Shown piece by piece: positions 1-8,389 of a DNA stretch of 64,000 nucleotides; within the stretch, counting starts at the first letter, position 1; each line of letters opens with the position of its first letter. The stretch lies in the NCBI RefSeq assembly GCF_050948215.1, contig NC_135155.1, positions 11,612,001 through 11,676,000 on the forward strand, written 5' to 3'. The stretch comes from Halictus rubicundus (taxonomy: Eukaryota > Arthropoda > Insecta > Hymenoptera > Halictidae). Below the pieces are notes generated by a model. The model was given only the letters and a program-made list of their open reading frames with translations. It was not told where the DNA came from and did not search any database. The position numbers were made by a program, and so were the translations under genes.

Positions 1-638
1 GCAGCATCGATTTCACCTCCGAGAAGAGTCGGCAGCATCTACAAGTACAACTTTTCCCTCCTCTGTATTTCCCCTTTCATCTTTCTTCTCTTTATTTCGC
101 TTCTCTCTTTTCTCTTTACGCTTTACCTACCGGGAACCTACTACGGTAAAGTCTTGGTCTAAGCCGAACGGAGCTACACGATCTTAGTCAGTTCGCCTAT
201 CCCCTCCACTGGGGGGGGGGGGGGCATAGTCCACCGGCTAATGATTATAAAATTAATATTCTGCACACTTATTTCTAATATTTCCATGGACCCATAACTC
301 ATAGGTCCCAGTCCAGTAAAGTCTTGGTCTAAGCCGAACGGAGCTACACGATCTTAGTCAGTTCGCCTATCCCCTCTAAAATAATAATCTAAAAGATGAT
401 TAGATTGCGTTAGAGAGGGCGCTTTCTTAGTTCACGATTAAAATTGCCATCGCGATTTATTAAGATGCCCTTAGAGTAGTATGTACCGTAAGGTTTCAAA
501 GAGAATTGAATAATTCCCTTCTCTCTGGTCTTCTATTTAACGAAACCGTGCACACTCTCATTAATCCTCGGAGGTCCATACATTCTTGAATCGTGCCCTC
601 TGTTCGCCGCGTTCACACGAATCGGTATTCTTTGGCAG
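1..638 (+). other. TTLL3 intron (upstream part) with a duplicated repeat
   Basis: No coding exon is recognised here. The stretch holds a pyrimidine-rich segment (50-120), a poly-G run (about 212-224) and two identical 61-bp blocks described separately. The acceptor TTTGGCAG ends at 638. Confidence 0.6.
146..376. repeat. Direct duplication of a 61-bp block, part of a dispersed repeat
   Basis: The block from 146 to 206 recurs identically at 316-376. It starts GTAAAGTCTTGGTCTAAGCC and ends GCCTATCCCCTC. Diverged relatives lie at about 33480-33552 (reverse orientation) and 61436-61575, so this is a dispersed family, probably a small non-autonomous DNA transposon. The two identical copies here are only 170 bp apart. 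Confidence 0.75.
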
Positions 639-846
639 AGATATTACGAGACAGCGAAATCGACTCTGTCGAAGCTGAAGGAAGTGGACCCGCAGTACGA
701 GCTGAACGGGACAAGGAACATGTGGATCCTGAAGCCGAGCGAGCTCTGTTGCGGCACCGGGATAAGCATATCTCATAACTTAAAAGACATATTCCGCAAG
801 GTAAAATGCAGACCGAAGGATTACTTCATCGTGCAGAAGTACATCG
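639..846 (+). CDS. TTLL3: TTLL3 exon a (first in window)
   Basis: The exon runs from acceptor GGCAG|AGATATTAC to donor ACATCG|GTAGGT. It is 208 nt, enters in phase 0 and leaves one base over. It encodes 69 residues beginning RYYETAKSTLSK, with NMWILKP at the start of the ATP-grasp nucleotide-binding region and ending IVQKYI. The glycine-rich loop reads ELCCGTGIS, where many TTLL enzymes have an RGxGI-type loop, so the usual Arg appears to be replaced by Cys. Whether this is an insect norm cannot be judged without an alignment. The preceding exon is outside the window. Confidence 0.9.
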
Positions 847-918
847 GTAGGTATCCTTCTATTTGAACAGGCTTCTTTGCGAATCCTGTTCTTCTTATTG
901 GACTTCTTTTCTTTTCAG

Positions 919-1009
919 AACGCCCGTTATTGATTCACGACACGAAGTTCGATATAAGACAATGGTACTTGGTCACCAGCACTTTCCCTCTGACCATATG
1001 GTTGTTCAA
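919..1009 (+). CDS. TTLL3: TTLL3 exon b
   Basis: The exon lies between acceptor CTTTTCAG (ending 918) and donor CAA|GTAAGT. It is 91 nt. Together with the base left from the previous exon it encodes ERPLLIHDTKFDIRQWYLV followed by TSTFPLTIWLF. The R-PLLI and KFDIRQW blocks are strongly conserved TTL-domain signatures. The intron before it is only 72 bp. Confidence 0.92.
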
Positions 1010-1460
1010 GTAAGTTTTATCGAGTGGAATTATTGGAAGAACCGCCGAGCGGATTTGAAGGGGATGGGCCCCGATTTGGTAGAGGATAAAACGATCTTTC
1101 GGATTTTTTTACTCGGAAACCAACAAGCGGAAGCTTTTCAAAGTTTCTGGATATTTTACCTTGTACTCGAGGAATGTCTGTCAATTTTTTTTTTGTTGAA
1201 AACAGTTTTCGAAGATTGGCAAACCCTAAGTAAGATTGGCCCTTAACAAAAATCGCGATAGATAAAGGAAAGAGAGGCGGGTCCGAGATCGCGGCGGATC
1301 GCGTTCGCAAAGTGATTCTTCGGGATCGATCGTTGCGATCCTCGGCGAGAAAACGCTTTCGAATTTTTCGGAAAACTATTTCCTCTCGCGGCGGAGATTC
1401 GGCCGGGTGGAGATTCCATCAAGGAATTTCTCTTGATCCTTTTTCATCCCTTTCCATCAG
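1010..1460 (+). other. TTLL3 intron
   Basis: A 451-bp intron running from GTAAGT to CCATCAG. Nothing else is recognised in it. Long open frames on both strands here carry no family signature. Confidence 0.75.
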
Positions 1461-1658
1461 GGAGGGACTGCTTCGGTTCAGCTCGAAGCCGTACACTTTC
1501 TCAACTTATCACGAAGCGATTCATATCTGCAATACCGCCATTCAGGAGAAGTACGACGAGGAGAGGAGGCGACGCCGGAAACGCGGATATTCGGAGGAAG
1601 TCGTAAAATCGGTTCGCGATCAAGGATGGGACTGCGAGAAGCTGAACGAATATTTAAA
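1461..1658 (+). CDS. TTLL3: TTLL3 exon c
   Basis: The exon is 198 nt, from acceptor TTTCCATCAG to donor TTTAAA|GTAATC. With the two carried-over bases it reads K-EGLLRFSSKPY, then HEAIHICNTAIQEKYDEE, a very basic patch (RRRRRKRG), and ends DCEKLNEYL. The block LLRFSSKPY followed by HLCN/HICN-type residues is typical of TTLL enzymes. The basic patch could contact the acidic tubulin surface (inference). It exits with two bases over. Confidence 0.9.
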
Positions 1659-2597
1659 GTAATCTCTCTCTGCGTCTTGGTCCACTCCCCTCTTTCCCCT
1701 TCCCTGAAAATCCTCCGACAGGAGAAGTTTCGGTTATCCGTTCGTTACACTCGATAGCCCGCGGGGATGGATCTCGAGATTGATAGGTCCGGTCCGCAAA
1801 TATGCTCAGGACCCCGTGTACTTCCATGTCGAAAGGCACCCCCGCGTTCAACGCCACCCCTGCCGATGCACTTTCCTTCTTACACTTTCGCCGATTTAAG
1901 GGGCTATTCTCTTCTGGTTTTTCATCTTCGACAAATCGACTTTTCTTTTTTTCTTTGCATTTTCTTTAAGTACAAGTGTCGAAGTGCCGCCATTTTGTAA
2001 GTAGTTACTTTCACTCGAAGACGAACGCTCGTATTTTTCATCAAAAAATATTTTTGTAAAATCCCAAGGCAAAAGGTTCAATTTCAAGAAGAATATCCCC
2101 TTAACCCCTGTGTCAACCAAGGCACGCATAACATATTTATTCACTGATAAGTATACTCACCCCTGTTAGCATACAGTTGATTAACCCAAAACTAGCCTCC
2201 GAAATACCTCCTTCGATGTAACAAATATTTTGTATGCAATTTGTCGAGCATGAATTTCACATTTAACTTGAATTTTCAGAACGCAATTCAGTACAAACTG
2301 CAATGAACAACAATACATGTTGCTTACAATATTGCTACATACATTTATGTACATCTGCATGTCGCGACAATTTGTGAAGAATAATACTTCATAAAAAGCG
2401 AAGACGGATTTGCATGTAAAAATTGATTGTTGTTTGTAATGCAAGCTCCGCAATGTACGCAATAGTATTATTCAAAAAAGCATCGATAATTTTGAAAACC
2501 GTCCGGAAAAGTTGATTAATACCGTTCGAATTGCATACAAAATACTTTCAGAAACATTTCTTCGAATTTTTAATACATACGAAGGTGATTGTATGTT

Positions 2598-3100
2598 CAG
2601 GGTGCTTGACTACAGGAAGAAAATTTAAGGTGTGGTTCTCCAAGACAAAATAAGAAGAAAATGAAGAATAAAGAAATTGCGATTTCGGCTTCATTTCTTA
2701 GTTATTATCAGTTAAAAATGCGCCTAAAATTCGCCTAAAGTGCGGCAACCCGCCCAGCAGAGGTGTGCGTGTCTTACGTCATAAAGGGGCGGGACAGTCA
2801 TCTATCAAAGGAGGTCCTCGCTCGCAGCCAATCGTTAGGCTTTGACGTCACACACTTTAGCCAATAATAATGACCCACGGCTTACACGCCGAATTCTTGC
2901 CAGGTGTAACTGTCGCGCGCCTCTATGACGTAAGCGACGTACACCTCTGTTGGCCGGGTAGCTGCATTCTAGGCGGATTTCAAATTGTTAATAACTAAAA
3001 ACCGAAACCGAAATCACAATTTTTTCTCTCCATTTTCGTCTTATATTTTCATAGAGAATCACCCCTGAAATTTTCTCCTACCTGTAGTCGAACACCCTGT
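2598..3100. mobile_element. Foldback MITE, family 3 (CAGGGTG ends), long copy
   Basis: The element begins CAGGGTGCTTGACTACAGG and ends CCTGTAGTCGAACACCCTG. The whole 0.5-kb element is roughly palindromic: ACCCGCCCAGCAGAGGTG near one arm mirrors CACCTCTGTTGGCCGGGT near the other. It has no open frame of transposase character. Relatives are at 4969-5240, 14678-15097 and 28281-28390. It carries ATF/CREB-like sites TTACGTCA (2774), TGACGTCA (2843) and TGACGTAA (2926). Confidence 0.85.
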
Positions 3101-3110
3101 ACACATGCAT

Positions 3111-3349
3111 TTAACACTTTGACTGCCAGCCCAGCAACCTGAAGAATTCAACAAAGTAATTTATTGATCAAAGTAAAATTGAAAAGTCAACATTTATGAC
3201 ACCGCCAATGCTCTTTCAACCGTTTTTTGCATTCTGCGGATCCTAACTGAATAGGTACAGTAACGTCAAAATTTCTTCGGAAATCTAAAAAATAATCGTC
3301 GAATAATTCGGTCTCCCATTTCTGAGAGACACGACGCTCAAAGAGTTAA
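3111..3349. mobile_element. TTAA-flanked MITE (TTAACACTTTGACTGCC end)
   Basis: The ends TTAACACTTTGACTGCC and CGACGCTCAAAGAGTTAA are inverted repeats bounded by TTAA, the target site of piggyBac-superfamily transposons. It is about 240 bp and non-coding. A similar complete copy is at 10475-10704 and a partial one starts at 28391. Confidence 0.7.
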
Positions 3350-3596
3350 CCCTAAACGGACCAATGCCGCCATATAAGCGGCATGGCACTTTTACTTACT
3401 GGGTCCAATGTCGCTTATATGGCGGCAAAAATCATTTCATTATTTTTACCACTCTTAATGTCGTCATATTTACATAATGAACGCGTTAAGCGTTGTGCCA
3501 GGTCACTTCTGTGAATTTGTTTCCGCTTGTTAGCAATGTTCCGCTTGGACCTGGTGGCAAGTAAACTTGAAATACTTCCGGGCCGTAAAGGGTTAA
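3346..3596. mobile_element. Second TTAA-flanked MITE (TTAACCCTAAACGG end)
   Basis: The ends TTAACCCTAAACGG and CCGTAAAGGGTTAA are inverted and TTAA-bounded. Inside, a short hairpin is formed by GCCGCCATATAAGCGGC. It shares its left TTAA with the neighbouring element, so one inserted into the target site of the other. Confidence 0.65.
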
Positions 3597-3688
3597 TAAA
3601 TACATCAGCTCGACAATTCTGAATCTGAATAAACGAGTCTCCGATTTCAGGGAGACGTGGCAGTCAACGTGTTAAACCGTGTACAGAG

Positions 3689-4020
3689 TGCACCGTCCGA
3701 TAAGATCGATAAGAGTCGGTTTCTTCGGAAAGGATCGATAGAGCGTTTCGCGTTCGCCAGGCAAATAGGGCTGGAAGGGGAGCCGTACTACGACAGGATC
3801 TACCCGAAGATGTCCGAGGCGATCGTGCTAACGATGCTGGCATCCCAGGAGCACATGGACAGAAGACGATGCAGCTTCGAGCTGTACGGCGCCGATTTCG
3901 TCGTGATGGAGGACCTTTCCGTCTGGCTTATCGAGATCAACACGAATCCCCGGATGCACCCGCCCAGCTCCCGAATTACGAAGCGCCTCTATTCCAGTGT
4001 CCTCCATAGCTTGGTTAAAG
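3689..4020 (+). CDS. TTLL3: TTLL3 exon d (catalytic core)
   Basis: The exon is 332 nt and ends at donor TTAAAG|GTTAGC. The start at 3689 (after ACAGAG) is the acceptor that fits the two-base phase of the previous donor; the junction codon becomes Asn and reading continues APSDKIDKSRFLRKG. It carries YYDRIYPKMSEAIVLTMLA, CSFELYGADFVVMEDLS and WLIEINTNPRMHPPSS. The Glu and Asn in LIEIN are the expected Mg-ATP ligands, so the catalytic core looks intact. The acceptor at 3650 has a better pyrimidine tract but would put a stop in frame directly after the junction, so it would need an unseen upstream exon. Confidence 0.87.
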
Positions 4021-4869
4021 GTTAGCAAACTACCGGACTCCGCAGGGAATCACAAACAGAAGCCAAGTTATCAGCAGCCGCGACTGCGGCCGAAGCCGAG
4101 ATAGTCCGAGAGTCCGAACCGGAGAAAGTTTCTCGAACGGGCTGGACAAGACAACGAATAGCGCACGGCCCCCTCTGTTCTCCCCGATGTTTCTCCTTCG
4201 GAATATTCGAACAAGCTTTTGAGAATCGGCTATATGTACAGAGTACAGAGTATCGACTACCGTGGGCCGTCGCGTGTCCTTCCCGTTGGTCCTCTCTGAT
4301 TAAACAACTTTGTTCCGGTCCGACAGAGGAATACGAATCGAGCCTCGGCTACCTTCGAAGTCCCTCTTTCGGCAACGGGACACTCCCACCGAAATAGCTT
4401 TAATTTTCCCTGATCGAATCTAGGTCGGCCCGGGAGCCTCCCAGCTTTCTTTCTTTTTCCACGTCGTTTACGCTGACGGACAACTAATCTACCTTTCTCC
4501 CTGCCCTCGTTTGTCATCTCTTTCAACGAATTACCGGCCCGAACAGCCTTGACAGTTGAGCAGTTCAGTTAGCGACTATCGGGTGGACCGAACAGCCTTG
4601 ATATTTGCGTCGCGAATTGCTGGATGAAATTTCGAACGGCAAGAATATTTCGGGAATACAAGAATTGACCTGTTAACCTTTCGCTGTGGGTGACTTTTCA
4701 ATTATGAGCGATCAGGAAGACAGGTCAAATTGTGAAAACGAATAATCAATAGTAAATATTGCTGAATGTCACTAGTTACTGCGGCTGCTGTTTGCGTGCA
4801 CATTTTTTAGAAAATATTCATCGGGAAGGACGAGGAAATATTTGTATTTACACTATTATTAGATTTCTA

Positions 4870-5354
4870 TTAACACTAGGTTTACGGGGTACTAAGAGTG
4901 ACCGTTTTTAATTACTGTACGAATATAGCAAGTATTAGCCGATTTTTAAATAATATAACAGGGTGTTCGATTACAGGTGGGAGAAAATTTAAGGGGTGGT
5001 TCTCCAAGACTAATCTTCGCCTAAAATGCGGCAACCCGGCCAACAGAGGTGTACGTTACTTAGGTCATTAAGGAGCGCGACTCGAATCACCCAATCGGAC
5101 GGTTTGCGCCTTGACGGTCGCTCACTGCTATGACGTACGCAACTTTCACCTCTGTCGATCGGGTTGCCGCATTTCAGGCGGACTTTGAATTGTTAATGAC
5201 TAGAAAATGAATTTTCTCCCTCCTGTAGTCGAACAGCCTGTATACTCGAAGAAATAAATTTGTTGAATAACTCCTCATGGATGCATCATTACAATCTCGA
5301 TAATCGTAGATTAAAAATAGTGGAATCAGTCATTTTGACGGTCCCTAGCGTTAA
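4870..5354. mobile_element. TTAA element (TTAACACTAGGTTTACGG end) interrupted by a foldback MITE
   Basis: The left end is TTAACACTAGGTTTACGG. The right end, read in reverse, is TTAACGCTAGGGACCGTC. A family 3 foldback element sits inside at 4969-5240, so this element is the older one. Related right halves occur at about 41800-41910, 47566-47694 and 57290-57350, and a left end at 19355. Confidence 0.65.
4969..5240. mobile_element. Foldback MITE, family 3, short nested copy
   Basis: The ends are CAGGGTGTTCGATTACAGG and CCTGTAGTCGAACAGCCTG. This 272-bp copy shares its arms with the 2598-3100 copy but lacks part of the interior. One TGACGTAC site is kept at 5131. Confidence 0.82.
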
Positions 5355-5435
5355 AACATTGACCGACGTACCAAATACTTTGAATTGAGTTACTGTCGGA
5401 ACCACTTCGTTCGTTGCATTTCGAATTTGTTCCAG

Positions 5436-5794
5436 TGATAATGGACGTCCCGGTGAACGCAACGGCGGACACAGGAGGCTTCAGCTTGGCGTACAAGCAG
5501 AGCATACCCGACTTCCGACCTTACCTCGGCCCCTGTCTCTTCGTGTTCGGCAAGTCGATGACGCTGCAAGAGCATCCGCGAAAACGGGAGAAGAAGAAGG
5601 GCAAGCTGAACAATTGTTGGTCGAAGGCAAACCAACAGCAGCACCAGCAGCATCAACAGCAACAGCAGTTGCAGCAGCAACAACAACAGCATCGTGCATG
5701 GACGGCTCCACCTATGATCCCGCGCTTCAGAGAACCACAAATAGTTGACTTCATCGACTACTTGAATACCGCCCGATGCACCGCGGCCAACTGA
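5436..5794 (+). CDS. TTLL3: TTLL3 terminal exon with a glutamine/histidine tract
   Basis: The exon completes Val with the carried-over G and reads VIMDVPVNATADTGGFSLAYK, then SIPDFRPYLGPCLFVFGKSM, close to the C-terminal block of TTLL3/8 glycylases. It continues through a basic stretch (HPRKREKKKGK) and a Gln/His-rich tract at about 5632-5694 made of CAG and CAA codons. It ends DFIDYLNTARCTAAN with TGA at 5792-5794. The tract lies outside the catalytic fold and is likely length-variable. No AATAAA was seen in the next 400 bp, so the 3' end may lie further downstream. Confidence 0.9.
5632..5694 (+). repeat. CAG/CAA trinucleotide tract coding poly-Gln/His
   Basis: An interrupted run of CAG, CAA, CAC and CAT codons in the TTLL3 terminal exon, encoding Gln with scattered His and one Leu. 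Confidence 0.85.
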
Positions 5795-8210
5795 TACGAG
5801 CCAGCGCGAGGCGAGCGCATCGCTGCATTTTACCCTCGGTGCACATTCAGCCATTCGACCGTTGCCGGTCGATAGTTGGTAAACTAAAACGTCCGGATTT
5901 TGTAAAACCTCGCCGGACCATCTCCGTCGACGAGACTCTGTTAATTGGCTGACGAGGGTGCGGCAACGATGCTTTCGGGTTGTTTCGCGGAATGATCGTG
6001 GTACAGCTGCGGACAAGATTATCGGTCAATCGAAAAATTACCGGAATATAGGATTCAATCGTTGCTACTCGGCTGCGGATTTAATACGTTTCTAACAGAA
6101 GCGAACAGGTGAAGTATAAAACTCTGAAGACATCAAAAGAATTTAGTAAAATGTACTTGTTTTATTACGTTGGACTTTATGAAATTTGAAAACAAAGGAA
6201 ATACATTTCCATTCAACTGCTGTTCCTCACGGTTGGGCAATTTTTATTTTCCAGAATGATGGTCTGTATTACAGTCTCTACAGATGTACATAAAAATTAT
6301 CATTATACCAGGCAATAACCAGTGTCTTTTGCATTTTCTTTTATATTTCTCCTTGGAAATGTAATATTGTTGTCTAGTTGCATTTTCATCTACTTCTTTT
6401 TGCTGTGAGCTTGTCAGTTGTCCCTTTCGTCCCGAGCGGTACACATATGTATGTACCAGCCTGATTAAAAAATTACTGAAATTACTGAAATGATTGTACC
6501 ACGCCGGGCCCCACACCACGTAAAAACCCTGGTGGTACACAGGTGGTACCACCCCCTACCCCTACTGTGATAGGAAAAATTTGATGGTGAAAACCTATTA
6601 TTATTATTCCAACTTACATATCCATTACACTGTAATTGTTGAAATTTCAATTTCTATAGTCAGGGACGAAAGGGCTGAACATTGCGAGTTCAATCAATCA
6701 ATTCGAGTAGATAGAAGTTTCGCTTCCAGAAAATGGAAGAAACATCGCTTCCAGTAAAATAACAAGAAAAGAAGATTCGTTAGACTGTGCTTTCGCCACG
6801 TCTTTTAATTTTGTCCACTGCTGAAGCTTTCACCGCGAACGCTCGCCACGCTAACGCTGCAAAAAGAAAATGGCAACGGGCGCTGGAAGAGGCTGGAATT
6901 GGTCCGACATCGTTTTCGGCGTATCTAATTTTGCCAACAGGAGTATCTTCGCGGTTTAAACGTACTCGAAGTTAATCCGAAGCAATTAGAAGCACGGCTA
7001 ACTTGGCGTTCTTTTTTTTTTTCGTTCCTTGCGGTTGCCAACCGGCCCGTGGAGATCGCGTTACTTTCAACTCCGTTAACGAAGGAACGGGGGAGGGGGG
7101 GATTTGTTCTCGAGTTTGCCGGTGTTCGAGAACGTTCGCCGACTCGCGCTCGTATTTTACCGGTTCTTGTTGGCGGGCACGTACCTTTTCCTGGAAAAGT
7201 CAGTTGCACCGCGGTGTGTAATTAATGGCCGCGAGATAGACGAAGTAATTAACGTTGTCATTAGGCGGTGCCGACGTCGCTGCGTCGACGTTTCTTTCGC
7301 CAATCTTTCTGGATGAATGCGCGCTCGCGAGAGCCGATCGTGGGGACCAAACGATAAAACAGATTCTCGATTTCGTTTTATTGCAAACACCATGACTGTG
7401 GGATCTCCATGCAAATTTGATAAAAATACGAACGGAAGCGAACGTTTCGTTTATCGGCTGAAAAGTTTTTCGTAGTGAATGTAAAAGAACCTTTAATTTT
7501 GATTTATACCCGCCTTTGACCCTCTAGCGATAAAATAGTCGGTGCAGCTTAACCCTTATGGCAATAGCTAAAATTTTCTACGTCGTCCGAGAACATTGTA
7601 GACATTAGGCTTCGCAGTACCTGCTTCGAATATAAATTAATCTATAACTATCCGAAAATATAGAAATCTGTGGCAATTTGGCTCTTTGTCAAGAAGAACG
7701 TACAAAAAATTTGAAAAACACATTGAAAGCAGGGTTGAATGAAAAATATAATGAGAAAGTAGTAAAAAGAAAAAAAGAAAAAAGAGAGCGATGGAACGCC
7801 GTGACGCTCGTGACACAGAGAGAAAACAAAGTCGAAAGATAAAGACAATCGTTTTATTGATATGTACATACAATAAATTTATTTACAAATAATACAATAA
7901 ATTTAGACGTCGTAAGTTATTCGTTCTTGATGATATATCTTAACAAAATACTACGCTCTTACCGATTATTGTGCCGTGCTGATATTCGAAAACTGTTTTG
8001 GTCACGGAAATTCAATGTAAATGTAGGTAATATTCGGTTTTACCCTGCACAAATATTTATCCAGAAGAACGCGACCGTTCGAAATCGCGCTGCAATATCG
8101 TGTCGGGTAAGTACGTGTCCCTTCCGCTTCCTCTCTCCCTCCCGCCCCCTCTCTCTCTCTCTTTCTCGTATTTCTTCTCTCTTCCGCTCGAGGGCTGCTC
8201 CCGTTTCTTC
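5795..8210. other. Convergent intergenic region (3' ends of TTLL3 and the Dpr gene)
   Basis: No coding exon is recognised. The region should hold the 3' UTRs of both genes. A palindromic AATAAATTTATT lies at 7872-7883. Pyrimidine-rich sequence lies at 8119-8180 and a run of T at about 7012-7022. The remaining open frames have no family signature. Confidence 0.65.
7872..7883. terminator. Palindromic bidirectional polyadenylation signal
   Basis: AATAAATTTATT reads AATAAA on both strands. It lies 328 bp beyond the Dpr stop codon on the minus strand and about 2.1 kb beyond the TTLL3 stop on the plus strand. A second plus-strand AATAAA is at 7896-7901. Use as a poly(A) signal is inferred from position only. 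Confidence 0.5.
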
Positions 8211-8317
8211 TTATCGAAATATTACGTTAACTATTACTAAAATTATAAAACCGATCGGGCACGCCCTGACGTGCGACGAGCTTCCGTCCCCGTGATGCAT
8301 CGCGGCCGGATGTTCCT
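8211..8317 (-). CDS. dpr: Dpr exon 6: C-terminal tail with hydrophobic anchor
   Basis: The acceptor is TTCTGTTACAG|AGGAAC. The exon is 107 nt and gives EEHPAAMHHGDGSSSHVRAC, then PIGFIILVIVNVIFR and TAA at 8211-8213. The HPAAM motif directly after the Ig2 VHVVN block is known from Dpr proteins. The small-residue stretch (GDGSSS) followed by about 14 hydrophobic residues at the extreme C-terminus is what a GPI-attachment signal looks like; a short transmembrane end is the alternative. The exon was found by searching the minus strand for the motif. Confidence 0.88.
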
Positions 8318-8389
8318 CTGTAACAGAAATTTCTCATCTCGAATCATATAACCTATGAAATAAACATGGGGAGCAACAATTTCCCCTGG

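Larger units (their letters stand above)
1659..3688 (+). other. TTLL3 intron filled with transposon copies
   Basis: The intron carries a foldback element (2598-3100) and two adjacent TTAA-flanked elements (3111-3349 and 3346-3596). A partial third TTAA element ends at 3675, only 13 bp before the predicted acceptor AG at 3687-3688. The part from 1660 to 2597 shows no recognisable feature. Confidence 0.75.
4021..5435 (+). other. TTLL3 last intron
   Basis: A 1.4-kb intron. Positions 4021-4869 show no recognisable element. Positions 4870-5354 hold a TTAA element containing a nested foldback MITE. The acceptor TTTGTTCCAG ends at 5435. Confidence 0.75.
639..5794 (+). other. TTLL3: Tubulin glycylase gene (TTLL3-type), 3' part: five coding exons
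   Basis: Gene-level entry for exons 639-846, 919-1009, 1461-1658, 3689-4020 and 5436-5794. The joined exons give 1188 nt, which is 395 codons plus stop, with every junction in phase. TTLL3-type enzymes are ATP-grasp ligases that add glycine to glutamate side chains of tubulin tails, mainly in axonemes of cilia and sperm. The sequence shows the family blocks in order: WILKP, QKYIERPLLI, DIRQWYLV, FELYGADFVV and WLIEINTNP. The Glu and Asn of the last block are expected metal/ATP ligands. The N-terminal half of the protein must lie left of position 1. Assignment to the glycylase branch rather than the glutamylase branch rests on the ELYGADF block and the C-terminal block. I cannot separate the insect 3A and 3B paralogues. 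Confidence 0.9.

Noticed and set aside
3651..3688. TTLL3 exon d starting at the strong-looking acceptor 3650
   Set aside because: With the two-base phase of the 1658 donor it reaches a stop after seven codons. It remains possible only with an additional unseen exon, so it is kept as a finding, not a model.
5390..6016. Minus-strand open frame of 208 codons with a Leu-rich stretch
   Set aside because: It is the antisense shadow of the TTLL3 terminal exon; the Leu run is the CAG tract read backwards.
7637..7873. Minus-strand hydrophobic open frame as a Dpr membrane-anchor exon
   Set aside because: It is an A/T-rich frame with poly-Phe/Leu, lacks a fitting acceptor and HPAAM motif, and lies beyond the stop of the better exon at 8211-8317.
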